34,238 bases of DNA, taken from NCBI GenBank assembly GCA_004557315.1, contig SFEH01000017.1:1-34238 (forward strand). Direction: 5' to 3'. Numbering within the stretch: position 1 is the stretch's first letter; each line of letters begins with the position of its first letter. The notes below the pieces were generated by a model. It saw only the letters and a program-made list of their open reading frames with translations. It made no database searches and was not told the DNA's origin. The position numbers were made by a program, and so were the translations under genes. Below, in pieces: positions 24,670 to 33,343 of this stretch. The stretch is from Bacteroidales bacterium. GTDB taxonomy: Bacteria; Bacteroidota; Bacteroidia; Bacteroidales; UBA3663.

Positions 24670-26370
24670 ATGAAAAAGATTCTTTCTACAATACTGTTTA
24701 CTGCAGCCATGGCTCCAGTCGTGGCGCAGAATATCGTTGATGCAGGCCGCTTCGGCTCAACAGAAATAGCAGGAACTGCACGTTACCGCTCGATGGCAGG
24801 TGCATTCGGTGCTCTCGGCGGTGATGCCACATGTATGAACGACAACCCTGCAGGCATCGGTATCTTCCGTGGCAACAGTCAGGTTTCCATCTCTCCAACC
24901 CTTGCCGTATCGCGCAGCAAGACCGATGGTACTGTGAGTCAGAAGAGCAAAAAATCCGACCTTTCGATCTCCAATCTTGCATATATCATCTCGATACGTC
25001 CTGAAGGGTTCGACCATCTGGTCAACTTCAATATCGGACTTGGACTGAACCACAGTGAGGGTGTGAACCGCAAGTACAAGATGACAATGGATAATCCTCG
25101 TGGCTCGTTTGGCAACTATGTGGCTGTACGTGCCAACAATGCTCTCCGAGCTGCCAACCGGTTCAATGACCCAGGTTATCTTGCCGACGACAAGGCATGG
25201 GATGACTCAGGCATTCCGCTCATTGCCCTTATGGGTTACGACTCGTTTGCCATTGACGATGCAGGATACTGGATCGGAGAAGGTGAAAACAGGAAATTCG
25301 TGCGCACAGGTGGTGTAAATGCATATAATGTTTCTGAAGGACTTCAGTCGTACCAGCGTCTTGCGGTTAGGGAGAAGAACCGCATGGACGAATACAACAT
25401 CAACCTCTCGGCCAATTTTGACGACACTTTCTATGCAGGCATGACATTGTCGATCATCGACTATAATTCGACTATTCTGTCTGACCTCTATGAAGATTAC
25501 GACTACAACTACGAGGGCGACTACACAGAATATTCGAACGACCTTGAGACTCAAGGTTCGGGTGTCAATGTAAAGGTGGGCGTGCTCTGGAAGGCTACCG
25601 ATGCCTTGCGCCTGGGTCTTGCCGTACATACCCCTACATGGTTTGACATGAAAGATTACTACAATGGCGCCATGATCACCAACGACCCCGACTGCCTGGA
25701 TTACAGCTATGCCAACCGCAACGGAGCATACGATTATCGCTACAAGTACCAGACTCCTTGGGAATATCAGATTTCGGCAGCCTATGTGGTCGGCACCAAG
25801 GGTATCCTGAGTCTTGAATATGACGCAAAGGATTTCTCTCGCGCAAAATACACAAGCGCCAACGATTACAAGGGAGAGTATTCGGGCATGAACAGTCTGA
25901 TCAAGAACAATATGCAGCTTCAGCACACCATCAAGGCGGGTGCAGAATATCGCATCACCAACAATCTCAGCCTCCGTGCCGGATATGCAATCCAGACCTC
26001 GCCCTACAAGGACAATGTGCTCAACGACAACCTCGGACAGACAGGATGGAGCGAGGAATACCGCGGAGAAAACTACTGGGGCGACAATCGCACTTTGATG
26101 TTCGACTCAAGCACCAAGACCAACTATAGTCTGCTTGACAAGACACAGTATATCTGTGGTGGTATAGGATGGGCAAAGGGCAACTGGTTCTTTGACTTTG
26201 CTGTTATGGATCGCATACAAGACGAAGTGATAGCTGCATATCCGACTACTCAGTCTGTTGCGTTCGACAATGACTGGAATGCATCTTTCAGCGAAGGTGT
26301 GGTAGCTGATCATATAGACATGAAGACCCATACGCTGAAATATGACCTGACAATTGGATACAAGTTCTGA
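24670..26370 (+). CDS. Outer-membrane FadL/OmpP1/TodX-type transport protein
   Basis: A 566-residue outer-membrane beta-barrel. A signal peptide (1-19, ending VVA before Gln) is followed by GTARYRSMAGAFGALGGD and NPAGIGIFR, the N-terminal hatch signature of Bacteroidota FadL/OmpP1-like proteins. Alternating strands rich in Tyr and Asp fill the rest, and the protein ends in an aromatic residue (IGYKF), as barrel proteins do. These porins carry hydrophobic compounds across the outer membrane; the substrate is unknown. It is downstream of the Trp/Tyr/His-rich secreted protein, which may act with it. Confidence 0.88.
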   Translation: MKKILSTILFTAAMAPVVAQNIVDAGRFGSTEIAGTARYRSMAGAFGALGGDATCMNDNPAGIGIFRGNSQVSISPTLAVSRSKTDGTVSQKSKKSDLSISNLAYIISIRPEGFDHLVNFNIGLGLNHSEGVNRKYKMTMDNPRGSFGNYVAVRANNALRAANRFNDPGYLADDKAWDDSGIPLIALMGYDSFAIDDAGYWIGEGENRKFVRTGGVNAYNVSEGLQSYQRLAVREKNRMDEYNINLSANFDDTFYAGMTLSIIDYNSTILSDLYEDYDYNYEGDYTEYSNDLETQGSGVNVKVGVLWKATDALRLGLAVHTPTWFDMKDYYNGAMITNDPDCLDYSYANRNGAYDYRYKYQTPWEYQISAAYVVGTKGILSLEYDAKDFSRAKYTSANDYKGEYSGMNSLIKNNMQLQHTIKAGAEYRITNNLSLRAGYAIQTSPYKDNVLNDNLGQTGWSEEYRGENYWGDNRTLMFDSSTKTNYSLLDKTQYICGGIGWAKGNWFFDFAVMDRIQDEVIAAYPTTQSVAFDNDWNASFSEGVVADHIDMKTHTLKYDLTIGYKF

Positions 26371-26407
26371 CGGATTGATTATTGATTACTGATTGTATCC
26401 AGAACAA

Positions 26408-28681
26408 ATGAGCAATTACTTAGACACGTTAAATACAAGTCAACGAGAGGCCGTCGTATATTGCGATGGCCCTCAACTTGTTATAGCCGGTGCTGGATCG
26501 GGCAAGACTCGCGTTCTCACGATGAAGATTGCCTATCTGCTGCAGCACGGGTACAATGCCGACGAGATCATTGCACTTACTTTTACCAAGAAGGCGGCAA
26601 CAGAAATGAAGAGCCGAATACGCGATCTTGTGGGTCCAGGTTTGTCGCGTCGCCTGTGGATGGGCACTTTCCACAGTCTGTTCAGCCGGATACTGCGCCG
26701 TGAAGCCACAAGACTCGGTTTCAAGCAGGATTTCACCATCTATGACCAGAGCGACTCTCGCAGTCTGGTCAAAAGCATCATCAAGGAGATGGGGCTTGAT
26801 GACAAGACCTACAAGCCCAATGGCATCCAGGCGCAGATAAGCAATGCCAAGAACAATCTCATCACCCCTGGAATGTATCGTGCCAACCGCGAACTGATGC
26901 AGTATGACGAGAGAGCCAAGCGTCCGATGTTTGCCGACATCTATCAGACCTACTGGAACCGATGCTATCAAGCTGGAGCAATGGATTTCGACGACTTGCT
27001 CATCTATACCAATATCTTGTTCCGCGATTTCCCAGATGTGCTCGAATACTACCAGAATTATTTCAAATATGTTCTGGTCGATGAGTATCAGGACACCAAC
27101 CGTGCCCAGCATCTTATCGTGGAGCAGTTAGTGCGTCAGCACAAGCATCTTACCGTAGTAGGCGACGATGCCCAGTCGATCTACTCTTTCCGTGGAGCCA
27201 ACATACGCAACATTCTTGACTTGAGGAGTCAAATACCTGGAACAAAGCTCTTCAAGCTCGAACAGAACTACCGCAGTACGCGCAACATCGTCGATGCCGC
27301 CAACAGCCTGATCAAGCACAACCGCCAGCAGATACCCAAGACCATCTTCAGCGAAAAAGAACATGGCAACCCGCTTTCGCTCACTGGCACTTACAGCGAT
27401 CTTGAAGAATCGTATGTCGTTGCATCAAGGATTGCGGAACTACATGATGTTCAAGGTTATAATTATAGCGACTGTGCTATACTATACCGCACCAATGCAC
27501 AGAGCCGCAACCTTGAGGAGTCGCTCAGGAAGCGCGGAATAGAATACCGCATCTTTGGCGGACTGTCGTTCTATCAGCGCAAGGAAATAAAAGACATCAT
27601 AGCTCAACTACCCGGGCCGTGGCATAGGCGACACTACGGTCGGCAAGATAGCTGCCGTGCGTGACGAGCATAACTCGCTGTTCGACATCTGTCGCGACCC
27701 TTTGGCTCATGGCGTTCAAGTCAACAAAGGAACAGCAGGCAAGCTCATCGGCTTCGCAACACTCATCGAACATTTCCAGCAACTCAACACTCAGCTCAAT
27801 GCCTACGAACTCACAGAGCGCGTCATCACAGAAAGCGGAATTAAGGCAGACCTGAATTCTGGCACTACCATCGAAGAAAAGAGCCGTCGCGAAAACGTCG
27901 AGGAGCTGCTGAGTGCAATACAGACCTTCATCATCACCTGTGCCGAAGAGGGCAACCCTAACGACAAGCTCATCGATTTCCTGGCCGATGTCTCACTATC
28001 AGGCGACATCGACCCAGCAGAAGAGATCAAGCCAAGGGACTGGAGTTCAAGAATGTCTTCATCGTTGGAGTTGAAGAGAACCTTATACCCTCCGACATGT
28101 CTATCAACGAACCAGGTGGACTCGAAGAAGAACGTCGTCTGTTCTATGTGGCTATCACGAGAGCTGAAGAAAACTGCTTCCTCTCCTACTCCCGCTCCCG
28201 ATTCCGCAACGGAAGAAGCGAACCTGCCAAGCCTTCCCGTTTCTTGAAAGATATCGACAGGCAATACATCAAGCAAAGTGGAAGTGAGAGAGAAACGACC
28301 GACTATGGCTCATCGGGTGGAGGTGACTTCGTCAGGCCATTTGGCAATCCATTCAGCACTGAAGACTTCGGCAGCCACAGAACTGCCTCACGCAGTACGT
28401 CAGGCTCACGCAACACGATTCTCGACTTTACAGGCAGGGTGGTCAAGATTGCACCCGAGGACAAGCCTAACCTGATTTCCCATGCGCCAAGTTCGGGGTC
28501 TATCACTGTAGGAGGAAAGAAGGTTGCCGTCGGCACACGCATCGAGCACAATCGCTTTGGCCAAGGCACTATCAAGGAGACAAGCGGCTCGGGCGAGAAT
28601 GCTCGACTGGTGGTTAGCTTCGACAACTGTGGCGACAAGACCCTATTGCTCAAGTTCGCCACTATCACTGTGATATCTTAG
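26408..28681 (+). pseudogene. UvrD/PcrA-type 3'-5' DNA helicase gene interrupted by two internal deletions
   Basis: The start ATG is at 26408. Walker A GAGSGKT (residues 28-34), TFTKKAATEM, GTFHSL, the DEYQDTN box, GDDAQSIYSFRGA and QNYRSTRNI are intact. At 27604-27606 the frame breaks: KDIIA is followed in another frame by NYPGRGIGDTTVGKIAAVRDE. The usual YFR..N..DEEAL.R.I block (about 18 residues) is missing and the frame shifts. At 28028-28031 a second break occurs: DPAEEI is followed, back in the first frame, by AKGLEFKNVFIVG. The preceding conserved VTLMTVH part of the same motif is gone. The rest (PSDM, EERRLFYVAITRAE, a C-terminal tail) reads normally to TAG at 28679-28681. As read, only a truncated 419-residue product is possible, lacking motifs V and VI. 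Recent inactivation or an assembly fault are both possible. Confidence 0.85.
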
Positions 28682-28705
28682 CTTCAGGCTCTAAAGAATA
28701 CAGAA

Positions 28706-28743
28706 ATAGCAGCACCTACGCTATCATTGCATGGTGCTGCTAT
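28706..28743. terminator. Strong hairpin between convergent helicase and DUF5606 genes
   Basis: An 11-bp perfect stem, ATAGCAGCACC (28706-28716) with GGTGCTGCTAT (28733-28743) and a 16-nt loop. A short T-rich tail follows on the plus strand. Its position between convergent genes fits a terminator for one or both. Confidence 0.7.
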
Positions 28744-28785
28744 ATTTATTTGACGAAAGCAGGAAGACTCGATTATGCCTCTTCT

Positions 28786-29211
28786 TTAGCCTTCTGCATC
28801 AGCTTCAGTCTCAGCAGCCTCTGGTTCAGAGAAATCGTCATTGCCTGTCTCAATGAGGATGTTATACCACTGGATGAACTTCTTGATGTCGCCGGCACGA
28901 ACACGATCCTCATCATACTCAGGCATGACCTTGGCAAACCAAGCACGCTGCTCGACAGCAGGGTCATTGACAGAAACTGGAGCAATAGTGCCGCCAGTCA
29001 GAGCCTTAGCCTTTGCAAAAACAGTATTGAGAGGCACTTCGCCATCGACAGTGTACATTGCGATGTCGCCCAGCGAGAGAACACGTTCACGCTGATGAGC
29101 AGGCATACGGCGTCCATCAGTGAGTGATTCTACAATAAGGTTGTTGTTGCCACGGGCAACAAGACGGAAAAGTCCAGACTTACCAGAAATAGCTAAAATT
29201 TTATCTATCAT
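28786..29211 (-). CDS. DUF5606 domain protein
   Basis: A 141-residue protein starting at 29211 (MIDKILAISGKSGLFRL); an upstream Met at 29244 is not supported by the family. The N-terminal half resembles a small beta-barrel-like DUF5606 domain, with LVARGNNNLIVESLTDGRRMP and a second strand group. A helical segment (IKKFIQWYNILI) follows, then an acidic Glu/Ala/Asp-rich tail. The family is conserved in Bacteroidota and has no known function that I can state. It lies 42 bp downstream of lpxB on the same strand and may be co-transcribed. Confidence 0.8.
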   Translation of the reverse strand: MIDKILAISGKSGLFRLVARGNNNLIVESLTDGRRMPAHQRERVLSLGDIAMYTVDGEVPLNTVFAKAKALTGGTIAPVSVNDPAVEQRAWFAKVMPEYDEDRVRAGDIKKFIQWYNILIETGNDDFSEPEAAETEADAEG

Positions 29212-29253
29212 AATTGAATTTATTAATTTTTGTTTGGTTTTCAAAATTGCATT

Positions 29254-30405
29254 TTATTTGTCATTCAAGAAACGGGAAATAGCTTCGGCTGCACGTTCAG
29301 GAGCTCCTGGAGCCCCGAGTATCGAGCGCATGCGCTCATATTCAGCAAGCATTGCTCTGCGGTCAGCACAGTCTTCCCCGATACGGGAAAGCTCTGTGTA
29401 GAGTCGATTGGCCGTGAGATAAGGACCCAGCAGTTCAACTACAGCAGGACTATCGAGCAGGAGATTGACCAGAGACACATAACGAATGCGTCGCAAGGCC
29501 AATTCCATGATCTTATATACAAGCTTTCCTCCTCTGAACTGATAGCAGACCACCTGAGGCACATTGAGAAAGGCAGTCTCGAGTGTAGCCGTACCACTGG
29601 TCACAGCCGCAACCTGAGCCGAACGCAACAAGTCGTAAGTCTCGCCAAACACTATCTTGACTGGCGGAACGGCACGGAACCTGTCGAGAATAGGCTGATA
29701 GAAGTCGGCAGTAAGGCCTGGTGCACCTGCAATCACTACCTGATGGCAGGTGAAACGGATAGCAGCATCGAGCATGACAGGCAGATTGCCCATCACCTCA
29801 GCCTTCCTGCTTCCTGCAAGGATAGCAATGATAGGCTGGTTGCCATTCAGGTCATGTGCACGGCAGAAAGCCTCGCGACTGAAATTCTCTGTGCGCAAAG
29901 GCTCCAGCTCATCAACAGTCGGATTACCCACATAAGTGACGTCATAGTCATGCTTCTTGTAATAATCAACCTCGAAAGGAAGGATGCTGAGCATGCAATC
30001 GACATATCTGCGGATGTCTTTCAGCCTGTATTCCTTCCATGCCCAGATCTTTGGCGAGATATAGTAGAACACCTTGGCCTTCAGATTCTTCTTGACCCAT
30101 TTGGCTATACCGAGGTTGAACCCAGGATAGTCAACCAGGATGACCGCATCGGGCTTAAAAGCAGCAATATCTTTCTTGCAACGGCTCATGCCTGTGAGTA
30201 TTTCGTGCAGATGCAGCGCTACCTGCACGAAACCCATGTAAGCAAGCTTCGAATAGTGGCACACCAGGACACCACCCTCTGCCTTCATAGCATCGCCACC
30301 ATAGAAACGGAACTGTGCTTGAGGGTCACGCTGCTTGAGCTCGCGCATCAGGCGCGAAGCATGCAAGTCACCTGAGGCTTCGCCTGCAATAAGATAGTAT
30401 TTCAT
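29254..30405 (-). CDS. lpxB: Lipid-A-disaccharide synthase
   Basis: A 383-residue glycosyltransferase (GT19) that joins UDP-2,3-diacylglucosamine and lipid X to form the lipid A disaccharide at the inner membrane. Conserved parts include YLIAGEASGDLHA at the start, FYGGDAM, MGFVQV, ILVDYPGFN, YYISPKIWAWKE, YVGNP and LAGSRKAEV. Length is normal. The first codon overlaps the surE stop as ATGA, so the two are translationally coupled. Its presence shows a Gram-negative cell with lipid A. Confidence 0.96.
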   Translation of the reverse strand: MKYYLIAGEASGDLHASRLMRELKQRDPQAQFRFYGGDAMKAEGGVLVCHYSKLAYMGFVQVALHLHEILTGMSRCKKDIAAFKPDAVILVDYPGFNLGIAKWVKKNLKAKVFYYISPKIWAWKEYRLKDIRRYVDCMLSILPFEVDYYKKHDYDVTYVGNPTVDELEPLRTENFSREAFCRAHDLNGNQPIIAILAGSRKAEVMGNLPVMLDAAIRFTCHQVVIAGAPGLTADFYQPILDRFRAVPPVKIVFGETYDLLRSAQVAAVTSGTATLETAFLNVPQVVCYQFRGGKLVYKIMELALRRIRYVSLVNLLLDSPAVVELLGPYLTANRLYTELSRIGEDCADRRAMLAEYERMRSILGAPGAPERAAEAISRFLNDK

Positions 30406-31241
30406 TCTTCAAGATATTTGAAGTCTTCTAATCTCTGTCGTGATGTATAATCGACATGCGAAGGCACCACCGACACATATCCGTGGCCAAGCCAATAGCG
30501 ATCGGTATCTGTAGCATCGGGCTCGGTGTTGCGATACTCACCAGTAACCTGAAACTCAGCCGTTCCGTCATTTTCATTGCCCTCAAGATGGTGGAATTCC
30601 TTGATCCACACACCTGCACTCTGGCGGCAGACACGTATTCCCTTTATATCCTCAGTGTCGGGAATATTGACATTGAGGACCACACCCTTGGGCATAGGAT
30701 TATCGAGCAGCTGCTGGGCAATGTGGCGAGTAATGACCACCGAAGCCGAGAAGTCGGCCTTCGGAGAATGGTTGAGCAGAGAGAAGCCTACGGCAGGAAT
30801 GCCTACGGCACAGGCTTCGAGCACCGCACCCATGGTACCGCTGTACATTACACAGATTGAGTCGTTGCCCCCGTGATTGATACCCGAGACAATGAGATCG
30901 GGCTTACGAGTGTCGAAGAATCGGTGCAAGGCAAGCTTGACGCAATCGACAGGCGTACCACTGCACGCATAAACAGCAACTTCGCCATTGTCACTCAGAC
31001 GAGTGAGCGACACCGGACGAGTACATGTAAAACTCGATGAAAAGCCCGAACGCGGAGAGTCAGGAGCGCACACGATGATACGACCCAAGCCACGGAGCGA
31101 CTCAACAAGACTATTGATGCCAAGGGCTGAGTATCCATCATCATTGGTTACCAAAATCACTTTCTCATCATCCCTTAGATCCAACTGGCCATAGCCATCT
31201 GCTTCGGGATAGGTAAATGCTCGAAAAGAGTTTTCTGTCAT
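30402..31241 (-). CDS. surE: 5'/3'-nucleotidase SurE
   Basis: A 279-residue metal-dependent phosphatase acting on nucleoside 5'- and 3'-monophosphates. The metal-binding VTNDDGYSALGI (Asp34, Asp35), PDSPRSGFSSSFT with its Ser, and SGINHGGN with Asn are all present, as is YSGTMGAVLEA. About 27 N-terminal residues precede the usual family start; the first Met (31241) is retained because no other Met lies before the DD motif. The surE-lpxB pairing is common in Bacteroidota. A consensus -7 box is 22 bp upstream. Confidence 0.95.
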   Translation of the reverse strand: MTENSFRAFTYPEADGYGQLDLRDDEKVILVTNDDGYSALGINSLVESLRGLGRIIVCAPDSPRSGFSSSFTCTRPVSLTRLSDNGEVAVYACSGTPVDCVKLALHRFFDTRKPDLIVSGINHGGNDSICVMYSGTMGAVLEACAVGIPAVGFSLLNHSPKADFSASVVITRHIAQQLLDNPMPKGVVLNVNIPDTEDIKGIRVCRQSAGVWIKEFHHLEGNENDGTAEFQVTGEYRNTEPDATDTDRYWLGHGYVSVVPSHVDYTSRQRLEDFKYLEE

Positions 31242-31262
31242 TGCCTTTTAAAAATTAGAACG

Positions 31263-31270
31263 CAAAAGTA
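31263..31270 (-). promoter_or_regulatory. -7 promoter box of surE-lpxB
   Basis: Minus-strand TACTTTTG, a full match to TAnnTTTG, 22 bp from the surE start codon. Confidence 0.55.
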
Positions 31271-31406
31271 ATTCTTTTTTCTGAATCTGCCAATCATTTT
31301 CTGTTTTTTTAATAAAAATCACGAGAAGTTATCAACAAAAGGAAGACTTATCAACATTTTTTCTCTATTCTTCAGAAATAATTAGGACAAGAAAGCGAGA
31401 AAAACA

Positions 31407-31414
31407 TATCTTTG
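31407..31414 (+). promoter_or_regulatory. -7 promoter box of parA
   Basis: Plus-strand TATCTTTG, a full consensus match, 58 bp upstream of the parA start. Two TTATCAACA words lie 50-80 bp upstream (31329-31337 and 31348-31356). Confidence 0.6.
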
Positions 31415-31471
31415 CATCATGGAAATGAAATTTAGGGTATCAAACACGAAAACTATAAACGAAATATAGAT

Positions 31472-32269
31472 ATGGGTCTTGTAATAGCAATAGCAAATCA
31501 AAAAGGAGGAGTGGGAAAGACCACTACAGCAATCAACCTTGCTGCCTCTCTTGCGACTTTGGAAAAGAAAGTACTGCTGATCGATGCAGATCCTCAGGCC
31601 AATGCCTCAAGCGGTCTCGGCATCGACATCAAGAATGTTGACACCACCATATACGATTGCCTCATCAACTATGCAACAGCAGCCGAAGCTGTCTTGCCTA
31701 CTTGTGTCAACCATCTCGACATCATATCCTCGCACATCGACCTTGTGGGTGCAGAACTGGAGCTGATGAACATAGAGAATCGCGAACAGGTGTTGCGCAG
31801 GCAACTCAAGGCAATAAGGAACCTCTACGACTATGTCATCATCGACTGCTCGCCATCGCTCGGCATCATCACCATCAACTGTCTCACTGCGGCCGACTCG
31901 GTGATCATCCCCGTTCAATCTGAATATTTTGCACTTGAAGGTATCAGCAAGCTCCTGAACACAATAAAAATCATCAAGACGAAACTGAACCCGAAACTCC
32001 AGATTGAAGGCTTCCTGCTAACGATGTATGACGCACGTCTCCGACTCGCCAACCAGATTTATGACGAGGTAAAAAGACACTTCCAAAATCTTGTATTCGA
32101 CACTGTCATTCAGCGCAATATACGCTTAAGCGAAGCACCGAGCTACGGACTGCCTGCATTGCTTTATTCACCCGACTCTAAAGGCAGTGCAAGCTACATG
32201 ATGCTGGCACGTGAGATACTGGCAAAACACCATGATTCGTTGCCAAGCACAGATGCTTCGAAAGATTAA
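31472..32269 (+). CDS. parA: Chromosome partitioning ATPase ParA/Soj
   Basis: A 265-residue deviant-Walker ATPase. KGGVGKTTT (residues 11-19) has the signature Lys before the GKT; IDADPQANASSGLG and IIDCSPSLGIIT are the other two ATP/Mg motifs. ParA dimers coat the nucleoid and move ParB-parS complexes to segregate chromosome origins. Length is typical for a chromosomal Soj. It is followed by its own terminator at 32282, then parB from a separate promoter. A C-terminal tail (SLPSTDASKD) is probably unstructured. Confidence 0.97.
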   Translation: MGLVIAIANQKGGVGKTTTAINLAASLATLEKKVLLIDADPQANASSGLGIDIKNVDTTIYDCLINYATAAEAVLPTCVNHLDIISSHIDLVGAELELMNIENREQVLRRQLKAIRNLYDYVIIDCSPSLGIITINCLTAADSVIIPVQSEYFALEGISKLLNTIKIIKTKLNPKLQIEGFLLTMYDARLRLANQIYDEVKRHFQNLVFDTVIQRNIRLSEAPSYGLPALLYSPDSKGSASYMMLAREILAKHHDSLPSTDASKD

Positions 32270-32281
32270 AAAACAATAAAG

Positions 32282-32316
32282 ACGTAGAAATATTTGGATA
32301 TTTCTGCGTTTTTTTA
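32282..32316 (+). terminator. Terminator after parA
   Basis: A 12-bp stem (32282-32293 with 32298-32309, one G-U pair), a four-base TTGG loop and a T run. It lies 12 bp after the parA stop. Confidence 0.88.
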
Positions 32317-32324
32317 TAACTTTG
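32317..32324 (+). promoter_or_regulatory. -7 promoter box of parB
   Basis: TAACTTTG, a full match to TAnnTTTG, starts directly after the parA terminator T run. The predicted parB leader is about 95 nt and contains two possible short hairpins (ACCTTC with GAAGGT; GAATG with CATTC). Confidence 0.6.
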
Positions 32325-32425
32325 CGAAGCAATAATATTGATTGGACCTTCACACCGACCCATCAAAAGGCAGAATGAAGGTTGCCAGTCGCATTCTTCA
32401 AACTGATAATCAATAAATAAAATCA

Positions 32426-33343
32426 ATGATAAGAAACAAAAGCGGACTTGGACGAGGACTTGATGCCCTGATCTCGATCGAAGACACTACGTCACCAGAT
32501 TTTGCCCCATCGTCGATCAACGAGATCGATATCGACCTCATCCACGCCAATCCATCACAGCCTCGACAAGATTTCGACCAACAGGCCTTAGAGGATTTGG
32601 CAGCATCAATCGGACACATAGGCATCATCCAGCCTATCACTCTGCGTCAGGAGGAAGACGGCACTTATCTTATCGTGGCAGGCGAACGTCGTTTCCGTGC
32701 AGCCCAGATAGCGGGACTTGAGACCATCCCTGCCTATATCCGAAAAGTGAGCGACGATGATGTAATGGAAATGGCTCTGATCGAGAACATACAGCGAGAA
32801 GACCTCAATGCAATAGAAATAGCATTGGCATACCAGCAGCTGCAGTCTCGTCATGGATTCACCCAGGAGGAACTGGCAACGCGCGTCGGCAAGAGCCGTG
32901 CCACAGTTGCCAATTTCATGCGCTTGCTGCGTCTGCCTGCCGAGATCCAGCTGGCACTGAAGGAGAAGAAGCTCAGCATGGGCCATGCCCGTGCCATCCT
33001 CCCTATCGAGGAACCGGAGCAGCAGGTGAAGCTGTTCCATAGGATTGCCGACCAGGACCTGTCGGTGCGAAAGGTCGAAGCTCTGGTAAAAGACTACCTC
33101 GAAGGACGGATTCTCGACTTTTCAGAGAATGAAGCATCTGCCAAGCCAAAAGCACAGAGCCAAGCTGCGTCAGCTCAGTCGAGCGAGATACTCGAAGCCA
33201 TGCAGAACCATCTCTCGCAGATGTTCAGCACCAAGGTGAGGATGTCGTGCAACGAGAAAGGCCAGGGAAAGATCACCATCCCTTTCAAGACCGACCAGGA
33301 TCTACAGAACATATTGTCTCTACTCGACTCCATTGAGCGATGA
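32426..33343 (+). CDS. parB: Chromosome partitioning protein ParB
   Basis: A 305-residue parS-binding CTPase/DNA-binding protein. The N-terminus GLGRGLDALIS is the ParA-interacting peptide. Next come NPSQPRQDFD, GERRFRAAQ (residues 86-94, the nucleotide-binding box) and ALIENIQREDLNAIEIA. The helix-turn-helix FTQEELATRVGKSRATVANFMRLLRLP follows, and a C-terminal dimerisation domain preceded by an Ala/Gln/Ser linker. No parS-like palindrome was noticed in the window by eye. The stop overlaps the next start as ATGA. Confidence 0.97.
   Translation: MIRNKSGLGRGLDALISIEDTTSPDFAPSSINEIDIDLIHANPSQPRQDFDQQALEDLAASIGHIGIIQPITLRQEEDGTYLIVAGERRFRAAQIAGLETIPAYIRKVSDDDVMEMALIENIQREDLNAIEIALAYQQLQSRHGFTQEELATRVGKSRATVANFMRLLRLPAEIQLALKEKKLSMGHARAILPIEEPEQQVKLFHRIADQDLSVRKVEALVKDYLEGRILDFSENEASAKPKAQSQAASAQSSEILEAMQNHLSQMFSTKVRMSCNEKGQGKITIPFKTDQDLQNILSLLDSIER

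Noticed and set aside
25207..25926. Minus-strand open frame of about 240 codons inside the porin gene
   Set aside because: Antisense to a clear beta-barrel gene; the composition is that of a reversed coding frame, not of a membrane protein family.
27657..28247. Separate gene starting at GTG 27657
   Set aside because: Its product is the middle of the UvrD-type helicase (GDTTVGKIAAVRDE and following). It is a fragment of the broken gene, not an independent gene.
31419..31469. Sixteen-codon frame MEMKFRV... ending just before parA, as a leader peptide
   Set aside because: The predicted transcript start lies almost on its first codon, and no attenuator structure or biased codon run is visible.
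32270..32425. Riboswitch before parB
   Set aside because: The leader has two weak stems but no recognisable conserved core; a promoter with an ordinary leader explains it.
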